Below are positions 16,054-22,333 of a stretch of 41,303 bases of DNA, one piece after another. Positions within the stretch are counted from its first letter, which is position 1. Every line of letters begins with the position of its first letter. Origin of the DNA: a bacterium (lineage in GTDB: Bacteria; Patescibacteriota; Microgenomatia; Curtissbacterales; GWA2-41-24); assembly GCA_021813125.1 (NCBI GenBank), contig JAKALT010000009.1, positions 1 to 41,303 of the forward strand, in the 5' to 3' direction. The translations under genes and the position numbers were made by a program. Below the pieces are notes generated by a model. The model searched no databases, was not told the DNA's origin, and saw only the letters and a list, made by a program, of their open reading frames with translations.

Positions 16054-16690
16054 TATTTCCGTGCTTTTTACCCTCAAAAACTGCAAGTTCGACCAAAAGT
16101 TTCAGCCTTGAACGGAAATAAATTACCATCCCTACTGCAAACGCAAACCAAAACACTAAAGTACCCCGCCCAAGCCACTCTTCAATAAGCTGTTTGTTTC
16201 CACCAAGCAAATAACCGCCAATAATCCAAAGGCTCGTCCAAATCAAAGCTGAACAAAAAGAAGCAATAGCAAATTTCCAGTAGGAAAATTTAACAATTCC
16301 CGATGCCAATGCCACCCAAGCCCTGCTCCAGGCGGAAAACCTACCGGCAAAAACGGCCCAAATACCGTGTTTTTTAACAAACGGCTCAACAAGCTTTATC
16401 GGCCTTTTGAAAAGCGGTTTTTGAGCCAATATGTTTCCTGCTTTCCTCCCTAAAAAATAATCAAAGTTGTCACCCAAAAAAGAACCGGCTGCAGCTAGAA
16501 TCACAATAAAAAGAATGCTTTCATTGTGGGTTCTTGCAACATAGCCTGAAAAAAATATTAATGTAACTCCCGGAAAAATAAAGCCTAAAATCACAGAATT
16601 TTCCAAAAACGCCCCAAGCGGGATAATCACGATCCCGTATTTGGAAATCAAAAACTCAACAAAATTTATAAGATCTACAACAGAAGGCAT
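16022..16690 (-). CDS. DedA / VTT-domain membrane protein
   Basis: This 222-residue integral membrane protein has the DedA layout: an N-terminal re-entrant region (FLENSVILGFIFPGVTLIFFSG), GDNFDYFLGRKAG, and the basic FAGRFSAWSRAWVALASGI motif, with about five membrane helices. DedA proteins are linked to lipid-carrier or phospholipid flipping and proton-coupled envelope homeostasis. A link to recycling the undecaprenyl carrier made by the uppS operon is possible but inferred. The gene follows pth by 2 bp. Confidence 0.9.
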   Translation of the reverse strand: MPSVVDLINFVEFLISKYGIVIIPLGAFLENSVILGFIFPGVTLIFFSGYVARTHNESILFIVILAAAGSFLGDNFDYFLGRKAGNILAQKPLFKRPIKLVEPFVKKHGIWAVFAGRFSAWSRAWVALASGIVKFSYWKFAIASFCSALIWTSLWIIGGYLLGGNKQLIEEWLGRGTLVFWFAFAVGMVIYFRSRLKLLVELAVFEGKKHGNNVKNKIKSQF

Positions 16691-16692
16691 AT

Positions 16693-17250
16693 TTAATTAA
16701 ACTTATTCATTGTAGAGTTTAATCCTTCATCTAAATAAGAAGTTATTGCCTCCGTAGAGTTGCTGATGATTTTAGAAAGCTGCTTTTTTTCGGATGCGCT
16801 AAAATCTGAAAGGACGTAATGAGAAACGTCTTCTTTGCTTTTTCCATCTTCCCTGGGCGAGCTTATTCCTACCCTTAGCCTCCCGAACTCCATACCTAAA
16901 TTTTCAATAACCGAATCAATCCCATGATGACCCGCGGAAAGCCCGTTGAAAGCAAGCCTTATTTTGCCAAATGGCAAGTCGATATCATCGTAAACTACTA
17001 AAACGTCGGAGGGGTCAATCTTGTAGTAATCGGAAACCTTTCTAATGGAATCCCCGGATCTATTCATAAAAGTCGAAGGTTTAATAAAAACAGAATCGCC
17101 CCTTTTTATAAAATAACAGGACCAGTCCTGGCTAAACCGCCACGAAAGGCCATTTTCCTTGGCAAAATTATCAACAACCACAAAACCCAAATTATGCCTG
17201 TTCCCCCGGTATTTCGCCCCCGGATTCCCAAGGCCTGCAATAAGCTTCAT
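16693..17250 (-). CDS. pth: Peptidyl-tRNA hydrolase
   Basis: Pth releases peptides from stalled peptidyl-tRNA. The 185-residue protein has GLGNPGAKYRGNRHNLGF with the catalytic histidine, KPSTFMNRSG, and VVYDDIDLPFGKIRL with the catalytic aspartate. The usual GHNG signature reads GHHG, replacing a conserved asparagine with histidine. It lies 4 bp after the small membrane gene at 17255-17602 and 2 bp before dedA, so it is part of one operon. Confidence 0.95.
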   Translation of the reverse strand: MKLIAGLGNPGAKYRGNRHNLGFVVVDNFAKENGLSWRFSQDWSCYFIKRGDSVFIKPSTFMNRSGDSIRKVSDYYKIDPSDVLVVYDDIDLPFGKIRLAFNGLSAGHHGIDSVIENLGMEFGRLRVGISSPREDGKSKEDVSHYVLSDFSASEKKQLSKIISNSTEAITSYLDEGLNSTMNKFN

Positions 17251-17254
17251 AAAT

Positions 17255-17602
17255 TTATGCTCTAACTTTCTTTTCTACAAACTCGCCTATAACTGGCCAC
17301 TTAATAACTACACCCTGATACGCCTTTATCATTGAAATAACCCATACAACCAAGACCAAAATCACCAGAAGCGGACTCAAAACCGTGTCCAGAAGTGCCA
17401 ATATCCCCTGCCGGAAAAATATGTTAATCAGGATATTTAAAACGTAATAGGAAACAGAAATAATAAACGATTGCATTGCATGGAAGCGGATAAACTTATC
17501 ATCGCGCTCAACCAAAACAATAACCAAAGAAAGAAATATTGCAAAAAACGGAAAATACGAAAGCGCAGCTACCAAATTGCGGTTTGCATCAACTTTTGCC
17601 AT
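17255..17602 (-). CDS. DUF4870/Tic20-like small membrane protein
   Basis: This 115-residue protein has about three membrane helices. Its start NLVAALSYFPFFAIFLSL, then VERDDKFIRFHAMQSFI, and an end with WPVIGEFVEKK are typical of DUF4870-like proteins; the function is unknown. Unlike the first genes of operons here, it has a strong Shine-Dalgarno (AAGGAGGTGAG) a few bases before the ATG. This shows that the organism uses SD-led initiation for internal operon genes. Confidence 0.8.
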   Translation of the reverse strand: MAKVDANRNLVAALSYFPFFAIFLSLVIVLVERDDKFIRFHAMQSFIISVSYYVLNILINIFFRQGILALLDTVLSPLLVILVLVVWVISMIKAYQGVVIKWPVIGEFVEKKVRA

Positions 17603-17614
17603 TTCTCACCTCCT

Positions 17615-18247
17615 TCATATTAAACTTAGCTGTGATGATTGATCATTTTTGCTCGTGGATTGTTCCTCAATTGTAGAAACGTCGTCAGAAAGTGCCTTTT
17701 TTATTAGCTGAAAATCACCCTTTATTGTAGAAAGTATTGCAGTGCTTCTTAGTGCCGCTGCCGGATGATACATTGGCATCACAACCTGTTTTTTACCGTT
17801 CCAGTCCACTTTAAAAACCTTACCATGGACGGCAGAAATCCGCGCTTCCGGTAAAAACTTGTTCATTGAAAAACGCCCCAAAGTAACGATTATTTTTGGT
17901 TTAATTATTTTTATCTCCTCGTCTACATATGGGGCAAAAGCGGCAATTTCGTCCGGCTCCGGATCTCTGTTTGCCGGCGGCCGAAACCTCACTACATTGG
18001 AAATATAAACCTCGGAACGCCTAAAACCGATACTTTCTATGAGCTGATCCAAAAGTTTCCCGGCTTGGCCCACGAAAGGTCTGCCTTCCCTGTCTTCATA
18101 ATATCCGGGTGCTTCTCCCAAAAAATAAAGCTGGGTGTCGGGATTGCCTTCACCAAACACAAGCTGGGTTGCGCCGGTTCTCAAAGGAAGAGTTTTATTC
18201 TCTTCCATTCGTTGTTTGAGATTATTTAGAAGTTCTTGCTTTGGCAC
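17615..18247 (-). CDS. Family-4-like uracil-DNA glycosylase lacking Fe-S cysteines
   Basis: The fold motifs of family 4 (UDGa) are clear: FGEGNPD, FLGEAPG near residue 45, EGRPFVGQAGKLLDQ, SNVVRFRPPANRDPEP and the C-terminal MYHPAAALR. Family members bind a [4Fe-4S] cluster with four cysteines, but this protein has no cysteine at all; the VKCRPP position is F, as is the second downstream cysteine position. The last residues, SSQLSLI, resemble the bacterial sliding-clamp motif QLSLF. Translation starts at GTG 18247, 6 bp below an extended -10, so the mRNA should be leaderless. It is the first gene of the operon running through to MGMT. Confidence 0.88.
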   Translation of the reverse strand: MPKQELLNNLKQRMEENKTLPLRTGATQLVFGEGNPDTQLYFLGEAPGYYEDREGRPFVGQAGKLLDQLIESIGFRRSEVYISNVVRFRPPANRDPEPDEIAAFAPYVDEEIKIIKPKIIVTLGRFSMNKFLPEARISAVHGKVFKVDWNGKKQVVMPMYHPAAALRSTAILSTIKGDFQLIKKALSDDVSTIEEQSTSKNDQSSQLSLI

Positions 18248-18253
18248 ACACCA

Positions 18254-18262
18254 ATTCTACCA
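18254..18262 (-). promoter_or_regulatory. Extended -10 promoter of the UDG operon
   Basis: The minus strand reads TGGTAGAAT (TGnTAGAAT). Exactly 6 bp separate it from the GTG at 18247, so transcription should start at or next to the start codon. No good -35 is visible at 17 bp. Confidence 0.65.
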
Positions 18263-18276
18263 CTTGAAAACCGGGA

Positions 18277-19473
18277 CTACCCAAGCTTATCCAAAAACAA
18301 TAAAAACACCGCATTTGTCCAGCCAAAACCCGAGGGTGTTGGATATCTATCCGGCACTCCAACGTGGCCATGAACAACATCATACTTTTCCCACAAAAAG
18401 CCTGTTTCACGAAAAACTTTAACTACTAGATGAAGCCATTTTTCAACAATTCTCAAAGCTAAATGGTCATACCCGTTCCTCAAAAGGCCATCTACAGTCC
18501 ACATTTGCATCGGCGCCCAACCGTTAGGCCAGTCCCACTGAAAATTTTCAACAAACGGAACACCTTGGACTATTCCGTACTTTTGCTGCAAAGTCCGCTC
18601 CACAACTCCTGATACCTGTTCGGCCTGCTTTTCCGTAGCTATTCCGAAAGTAAGCGGAAACACCCCAGCCACAGTCACTAAATGGCTCCTCCTTTTCTTA
18701 ACCCAGTCATAATCGAAAAAATAGCCTTCTCGCTTGTCCCACATCAGCTTGTTTATTGTCTCAACCCTTTCAGCAGCCAGCAATTTATACTTCTTGCTCT
18801 TTTTCAAAGATCCTAAAATTTCCCAGGCTCGCGCTAAATCTTCTTCATATTTGAAAAGCAGGCAGTTCAAATCAACAGGTAAAATATTCAAACACTTACC
18901 CATAAATCTCGATGTCATATCCCATCCCGATTCAATCTCGGCCAGACTGTCAACTGCGTTGATATCGTAATATCTGGAAAGCCCTTTGTAGACGTGGCGG
19001 AAATTCCTTAAATGGATCTTCCCCATCCAAACATCTTGGTATTCCGCTTCAACTAATTTAATTGCATTGCTAAACCACTTTTTATCGCCCGTTTTTTCCC
19101 AAACCAGAAAAACCATATTGGAAAGAAGCGGCGGCTGCGAACGTGAAAGGAAATAATAGCGCGAACCATTCGGGATAATCCCAAAACGTTTGACCAGATA
19201 CAAAAGGTTATCTACCATCCCAATTGCAACCTTTGTATATTTCGGATGATTTATAAGCGCCCGTACAATCGGATAACTGTCCCAATAATACTGTTCCTGA
19301 AAAACATCACCATCCGCAGGCACAATGTAGGGGTTTGGAAGGCCAATTAAACTGCGTAAGTCCTCTTTATGCTCACGAATTAACTTCGGCCAGTAATCTT
19401 CGATATACTTTAAAACGGAATTTAAATCTTTCTCGCTTACCCGAATCTGCTTGGCAAGTTTTTCAAGATCCAT
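18277..19473 (-). CDS. Trehalase-like glycoside hydrolase (GH37 family)
   Basis: This 398-residue protein has the GH37 signatures: FQEQYYWDSYPIV at about 58-70 (family PGGRFxExYYWDSY) and QWDWPNGWAPMQMW in the C-terminal half, plus SGWDMTSRF. GH37 enzymes split alpha,alpha-trehalose into glucose. No signal peptide is visible, so it should be cytoplasmic. It is shorter than typical trehalases (about 500) because the N-terminal region is reduced. ATG 19473 is preferred to TTG 19476. A possible promoter (TTGTAG-18-TAAATA) lies in the block duplicated at 20295-20346. Confidence 0.87.
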   Translation of the reverse strand: MDLEKLAKQIRVSEKDLNSVLKYIEDYWPKLIREHKEDLRSLIGLPNPYIVPADGDVFQEQYYWDSYPIVRALINHPKYTKVAIGMVDNLLYLVKRFGIIPNGSRYYFLSRSQPPLLSNMVFLVWEKTGDKKWFSNAIKLVEAEYQDVWMGKIHLRNFRHVYKGLSRYYDINAVDSLAEIESGWDMTSRFMGKCLNILPVDLNCLLFKYEEDLARAWEILGSLKKSKKYKLLAAERVETINKLMWDKREGYFFDYDWVKKRRSHLVTVAGVFPLTFGIATEKQAEQVSGVVERTLQQKYGIVQGVPFVENFQWDWPNGWAPMQMWTVDGLLRNGYDHLALRIVEKWLHLVVKVFRETGFLWEKYDVVHGHVGVPDRYPTPSGFGWTNAVFLLFLDKLG

Positions 19474-19479
19474 CAACCT

Positions 19480-19528
19480 TATTTAAGAGGACTTCACAAG
19501 AAGCTACAAGGGGCTAAATTTGCGAAAA
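19480..19528 (-). repeat. Duplicated gene-end/promoter block, copy 1
   Basis: This stretch holds the end of the 19514 gene and the trehalase upstream region. It aligns along about 50 bp with 20295-20346 (shared GGCTAAATTT and TTATTTAAGA blocks). It is one of several partial duplications in this accessory zone. Confidence 0.65.
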
Positions 19529-20116
19529 GAGAATGCTGTGTTCTCTATATGTGAATTGATATCCTGATTCCTGTCTGGCTTCTGCAAAACGCTTAAGAAA
19601 GTCAACCTGAGTGTCAGTCAATTCACAGACCGGAACAATAAAACCCCAATCACTCATCGCTGGAACTGCAAAACCTTCGCCTAGTTCTTCACCATGGCCA
19701 ATAATAGTACAAAAAGCTCTAATCAACTTAACATGAACTGCCTGAGCTCTTGGAAAACCTCTGTGAGGATTGATAGGGTCTATTACCCCTACCCATCCAT
19801 TATCTTCAATATGTCTTTTAACGAGACTAGAAGTATCATCAGCCTCAAAAAACATGGAACCACAATTAACGTAATAAATTCCACCTCCCAATAAGTGGTC
19901 TTGATGGAAATGTTGACTTTCCACCGTGTACCCAGCTTGATAAACTAGCGGCCCAAATCGTTCCCGACACGCATCACATCGTCTATTAGAGTCTACCAAC
20001 GGAGAAACAAATACTGGTGATTCTGTTTCCACACCTCTGTAAGTTGCAAGTTCAGGACTCATCAATTTTAGTAATTTGACTGGTCCCTCAAGCTCAGGAC
20101 TATTAATTCTTTCCAT
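19514..20116 (-). CDS. Hypothetical protein with CxxC motif
   Basis: I do not recognise this 200-residue protein. It has a CDAC pair near residue 50, a His-rich patch (SQHFHQDHLLGGG) and two further cysteines, which might bind metal; the rest is a mixed, apparently soluble domain. No membrane segment or signal peptide is visible. It has a strong own promoter (TTGATA-17-TAAAAT) with a palindrome in the spacer. A remnant similar to its 3' end lies at 20295-20346. Confidence 0.7.
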   Translation of the reverse strand: MERINSPELEGPVKLLKLMSPELATYRGVETESPVFVSPLVDSNRRCDACRERFGPLVYQAGYTVESQHFHQDHLLGGGIYYVNCGSMFFEADDTSSLVKRHIEDNGWVGVIDPINPHRGFPRAQAVHVKLIRAFCTIIGHGEELGEGFAVPAMSDWGFIVPVCELTDTQVDFLKRFAEARQESGYQFTYREHSILFSQI

Positions 20117-20125
20117 AAAAATGGT

Positions 20126-20154
20126 ATTTTAATAAATTCACCGTGAATTATCAA
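20126..20154 (-). promoter_or_regulatory. Promoter TTGATA-17-TAAAAT with palindrome in spacer
   Basis: On the minus strand TTGATA (20154-20149) and TAAAAT (20131-20126) flank a 17-bp spacer. The inverted repeat AATTCACCGTGAATT (20135-20149, 7-bp arms) fills most of it, where a bound protein would block RNA polymerase. ATG 20116 is 9 bp below the -10. Confidence 0.7.
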
Positions 20155-20181
20155 AATGCGAAGGCTCAATTGACTGAAAAA

Positions 20182-20280
20182 CTATCTTTTCTTATACTGG
20201 TTTGCAAATAATCTTTTTATCTCCTCAACCGTCGTTGCATCTTCAGCTCGTTTTAGGCCCGCAGCCCTGAATGAAATCGA
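20182..20280 (-). pseudogene. Ligase 3'-end remnant, outer copy
   Basis: The minus strand encodes SISFRAAGLKRAED then ATTVEEIKRLFANQYKKR and a stop. This aligns with the end of the intact ligase (KFREADKRPEDSTTVDEIKKLYELQYKRK, read in two parts). Nothing upstream continues the ligase. It is a leftover 3' end and shares LFANQYKK with the inner remnant at 22207. Confidence 0.85.
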
Positions 20281-20294
20281 AGGACACAACATTA

Positions 20295-20346
20295 TTTAAG
20301 AAGTATTTCCCCGAAGCATCAAGAGGCTAAATTTAGTAGAAAAGAC
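20295..20346 (-). repeat. Duplicated gene-end/promoter block, copy 2
   Basis: Partial copy of 19480-19528, placed between the stop of the 363-residue protein and the outer ligase remnant. It seems to be a leftover 3' end of a gene like 19514-20116. The possible -35/-10 (TTGATG-18-TAAATA) is also kept. Confidence 0.65.
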
Positions 20347-20370
20347 TTAATGTCTATCCTAACTTCGATT

Positions 20371-21462
20371 TTATTCAGGTTTCCAGGCGATCCATTGGTC
20401 TTTCATCGAAGCTACCACTATCGCTCCATCAAAAGACGCTGTAGTATCTTGCTGAAAACCATTTGGCAAATGGGATCGCTGTCCAAGTTGTAGATTAAAT
20501 ATTTTTTTATCACCAGGCAATATTCCTATATTATTAAGCGGGTATCTTCCAACAGAAACATTACCATCCTTGAAATAAACAATTACGGAAACTTTAGTAT
20601 CAAATGGAACAACCAATTCTGATTGCCCAAGATTTTCAAAACTAAAGTTTATATTTTGATATTCTGTATCGTATGGTTTCTCAATGGTTTCTCCGGCAAA
20701 AGCCAACGAGCCGAAGCCTGGGACAACAAGTGGTTCATTTATTTTTTTATATATAATCTCTGGTACTAGCTTAAAGTCTTTGGTAATTGCTCCGCGTTCT
20801 ACACGGGTTTTTTTACCTGCACTAATATCTTTACTTAAAAGTTGATAATTCTCTCCTGCTTCAGTCGGAATACTTGCTGTAATGCCAACAGGCAGTGCAA
20901 AACCGGGTGGCAAAACTGCCCCGTTAAAACCGTACCACTCATCATAATAAAAATAGTAGGCAAGTTCTTCACCATTTACTAAAAGGTCTTCACCAGTTAA
21001 AAGCGGATATTTTCTTGTTTCGCGTTCCCCTTGATTCGTATTTACTACTATTGGTAAATCCCAAAGACTTTTAGATGTAACGCGAGTCAATTTATCAGAA
21101 TTGTTTCTAATAGCCGTCCAGATAGAGACGAATTTTTCAGGATAATAGGTATACTGACCACTAGGGGTGGGTAAAGTAGGTACTACTGGTTTGCTACCCT
21201 GTTCCGAAACCCTTTCCGCCCATTTCAAAGGAAAGACTTGAAAGTCCCCAACTTCAATTAAAGCTTCTCCAACGGTTACTGGTTCTAGCGTAGGCGTAAC
21301 ATCTACTACAGGTACTGTCTGGGTATCAGTCGATCTGGGCTTAGCTTTTCCTGCGCAACCTAACGCACTAAAACCTACAGCTATAGCAACAGCAGCTTTT
21401 GGTGTTCCTTTTAGGATATCTCTTCTGCTTAAACGCCTGTTGAATAAATCTGGACTTGCCAT
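20371..21462 (-). CDS. Putative Tat-exported lipoprotein, unknown function
   Basis: This 363-residue protein starts with a twin-arginine-like signal (RRLSRRDILKG), a hydrophobic stretch (AAVAIAVGFSALG) and a lipobox-like cysteine at about residue 36 (SALGC). A Thr/Pro-rich linker follows, then a beta-rich domain with patterns such as NISFENLGQSELVVPFDTK, which resemble extracellular immunoglobulin-like or DUF4352-like folds. I cannot name the family. It has a perfect extended -10 (TGATATAAT). It lies between two ligase 3' remnants and may be cargo of an insertion. Confidence 0.72.
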   Translation of the reverse strand: MASPDLFNRRLSRRDILKGTPKAAVAIAVGFSALGCAGKAKPRSTDTQTVPVVDVTPTLEPVTVGEALIEVGDFQVFPLKWAERVSEQGSKPVVPTLPTPSGQYTYYPEKFVSIWTAIRNNSDKLTRVTSKSLWDLPIVVNTNQGERETRKYPLLTGEDLLVNGEELAYYFYYDEWYGFNGAVLPPGFALPVGITASIPTEAGENYQLLSKDISAGKKTRVERGAITKDFKLVPEIIYKKINEPLVVPGFGSLAFAGETIEKPYDTEYQNINFSFENLGQSELVVPFDTKVSVIVYFKDGNVSVGRYPLNNIGILPGDKKIFNLQLGQRSHLPNGFQQDTTASFDGAIVVASMKDQWIAWKPE

Positions 21463-21471
21463 AAGGGACGA

Positions 21472-21480
21472 ATTATATCA
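21472..21480 (-). promoter_or_regulatory. Extended -10 TGATATAAT
   Basis: The minus strand reads TGATATAAT, the full extended -10 consensus. The ATG at 21462 is 9 bp downstream, so the transcript should have a 5' UTR of only 2-3 nt. Confidence 0.7.
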
Positions 21481-21531
21481 CAAGACTTATAGTTATTTAA
21501 ACGTAACAATTTATTGAGTGGGTGTCCCTGA

Positions 21532-22098
21532 TTACGAAGATGCAGCGTCTTGTATATTTTTTCTTCGATTTACCCTATCCTGTACAGCTGTTGCAATTTC
21601 AACTAAAAGAGATTTATTATCGCCAGCCAAAGTTATTAATTGCTGTGTTGTCTCTGCGTCGTTTTCTATACCATTCTCGGATAATGTATCCGCTGTGCTG
21701 ATTAATGTTTGCCAATCCCTTAACTTTATAGCACCCTGTTTCCAACCTAAAAGGTAGGCAGTTAAATTTTCTGCTGCTATTTTTGGTTCAACAATATCTG
21801 GAAACTGTTTTTGTGCCTTTTCCAATTCTACTTCTGCTGCGTCCGGCAACGAATGCAACTCTTTAAAATGGACAGGTATATTGCTAGCACCCAAAGGAAT
21901 CACCGCTTTTCTCCTGCCTGGCATTTCTTTAGTTAATAATTCGTAGTCTTGCTGGCCCTGCCTAGTGATAGATTGAAGTCTCTCCAAACGTTGCTGTTTT
22001 TCTCTTGAGTGTTCGTCAATATCGCTTTGGGTAATGCCGAATTTTTGCTGAATATCAGCATCTATTCGTGGCTGTCCTGTAGGTATCTCAGTATCCAT
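21532..22098 (-). CDS. Hypothetical helical protein
   Basis: This 188-residue protein is highly charged and apparently mostly helical (SREKQQRLERLQSITRQGQQ near residue 35). It has no signal peptide, membrane segment or motif I recognise. It lies just upstream of the lipoprotein-like gene in the same direction. Together they form the segment between the two ligase 3' remnants. Codon use looks like that of its neighbours, and the frame is open over its whole length. Confidence 0.65.
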   Translation of the reverse strand: MDTEIPTGQPRIDADIQQKFGITQSDIDEHSREKQQRLERLQSITRQGQQDYELLTKEMPGRRKAVIPLGASNIPVHFKELHSLPDAAEVELEKAQKQFPDIVEPKIAAENLTAYLLGWKQGAIKLRDWQTLISTADTLSENGIENDAETTQQLITLAGDNKSLLVEIATAVQDRVNRRKNIQDAASS

Positions 22099-22206
22099 AA
22101 TAAATTTAATTTAATAATACCATACGTTTTTAAGAGTTTGTGATATACCCTATGTGTATACATCAAGAAAAAAATTCATTTTTTCTTTAGCTTGCACAAA
22201 AAGAAT

Positions 22207-22263
22207 TTATTTCTTTTTATACTGATTCGCAAATAATTTCTTGATTTCTTCAACCGTCGTCGC
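22207..22263 (-). pseudogene. Ligase 3'-end remnant, inner copy
   Basis: The minus strand encodes ATTVEEIKKLFANQYKKK followed by TAA, matching the last 18 residues of the intact ligase (STTVDEIKKLYELQYKRK). It lies about 70 bp beyond the stop of the intact gene and is separated from it by a palindromic patch. Confidence 0.85.
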
Positions 22264-22266
22264 ACT

Positions 22267-22325
22267 TGCCCTCCGAAGCTTTCTTGACCTCTATAGCTTT
22301 AGCGTCGGAGATAGCGAAGGAGGGT
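22267..22325. repeat. Palindromic patch between ligase stop and inner remnant
   Basis: Outer arms GCCCTCC and GGAGGGT and inner words CCGAAGCTTT and AGCTTTAGCGTCGGAG give an imperfect nested inverted repeat. It marks the junction between the intact ligase and the leftover 3' end. It may also act as a transcript-end hairpin, but no T-tract follows on the minus strand. Confidence 0.5.
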
Positions 22326-22333
22326 CTTCTGCA

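Noticed and set aside
22264-22333. Intrinsic terminator after the ligase gene
   Set aside because: An inverted repeat is present, but no run of T follows on the minus strand, and the patch looks like a repeat-element junction.
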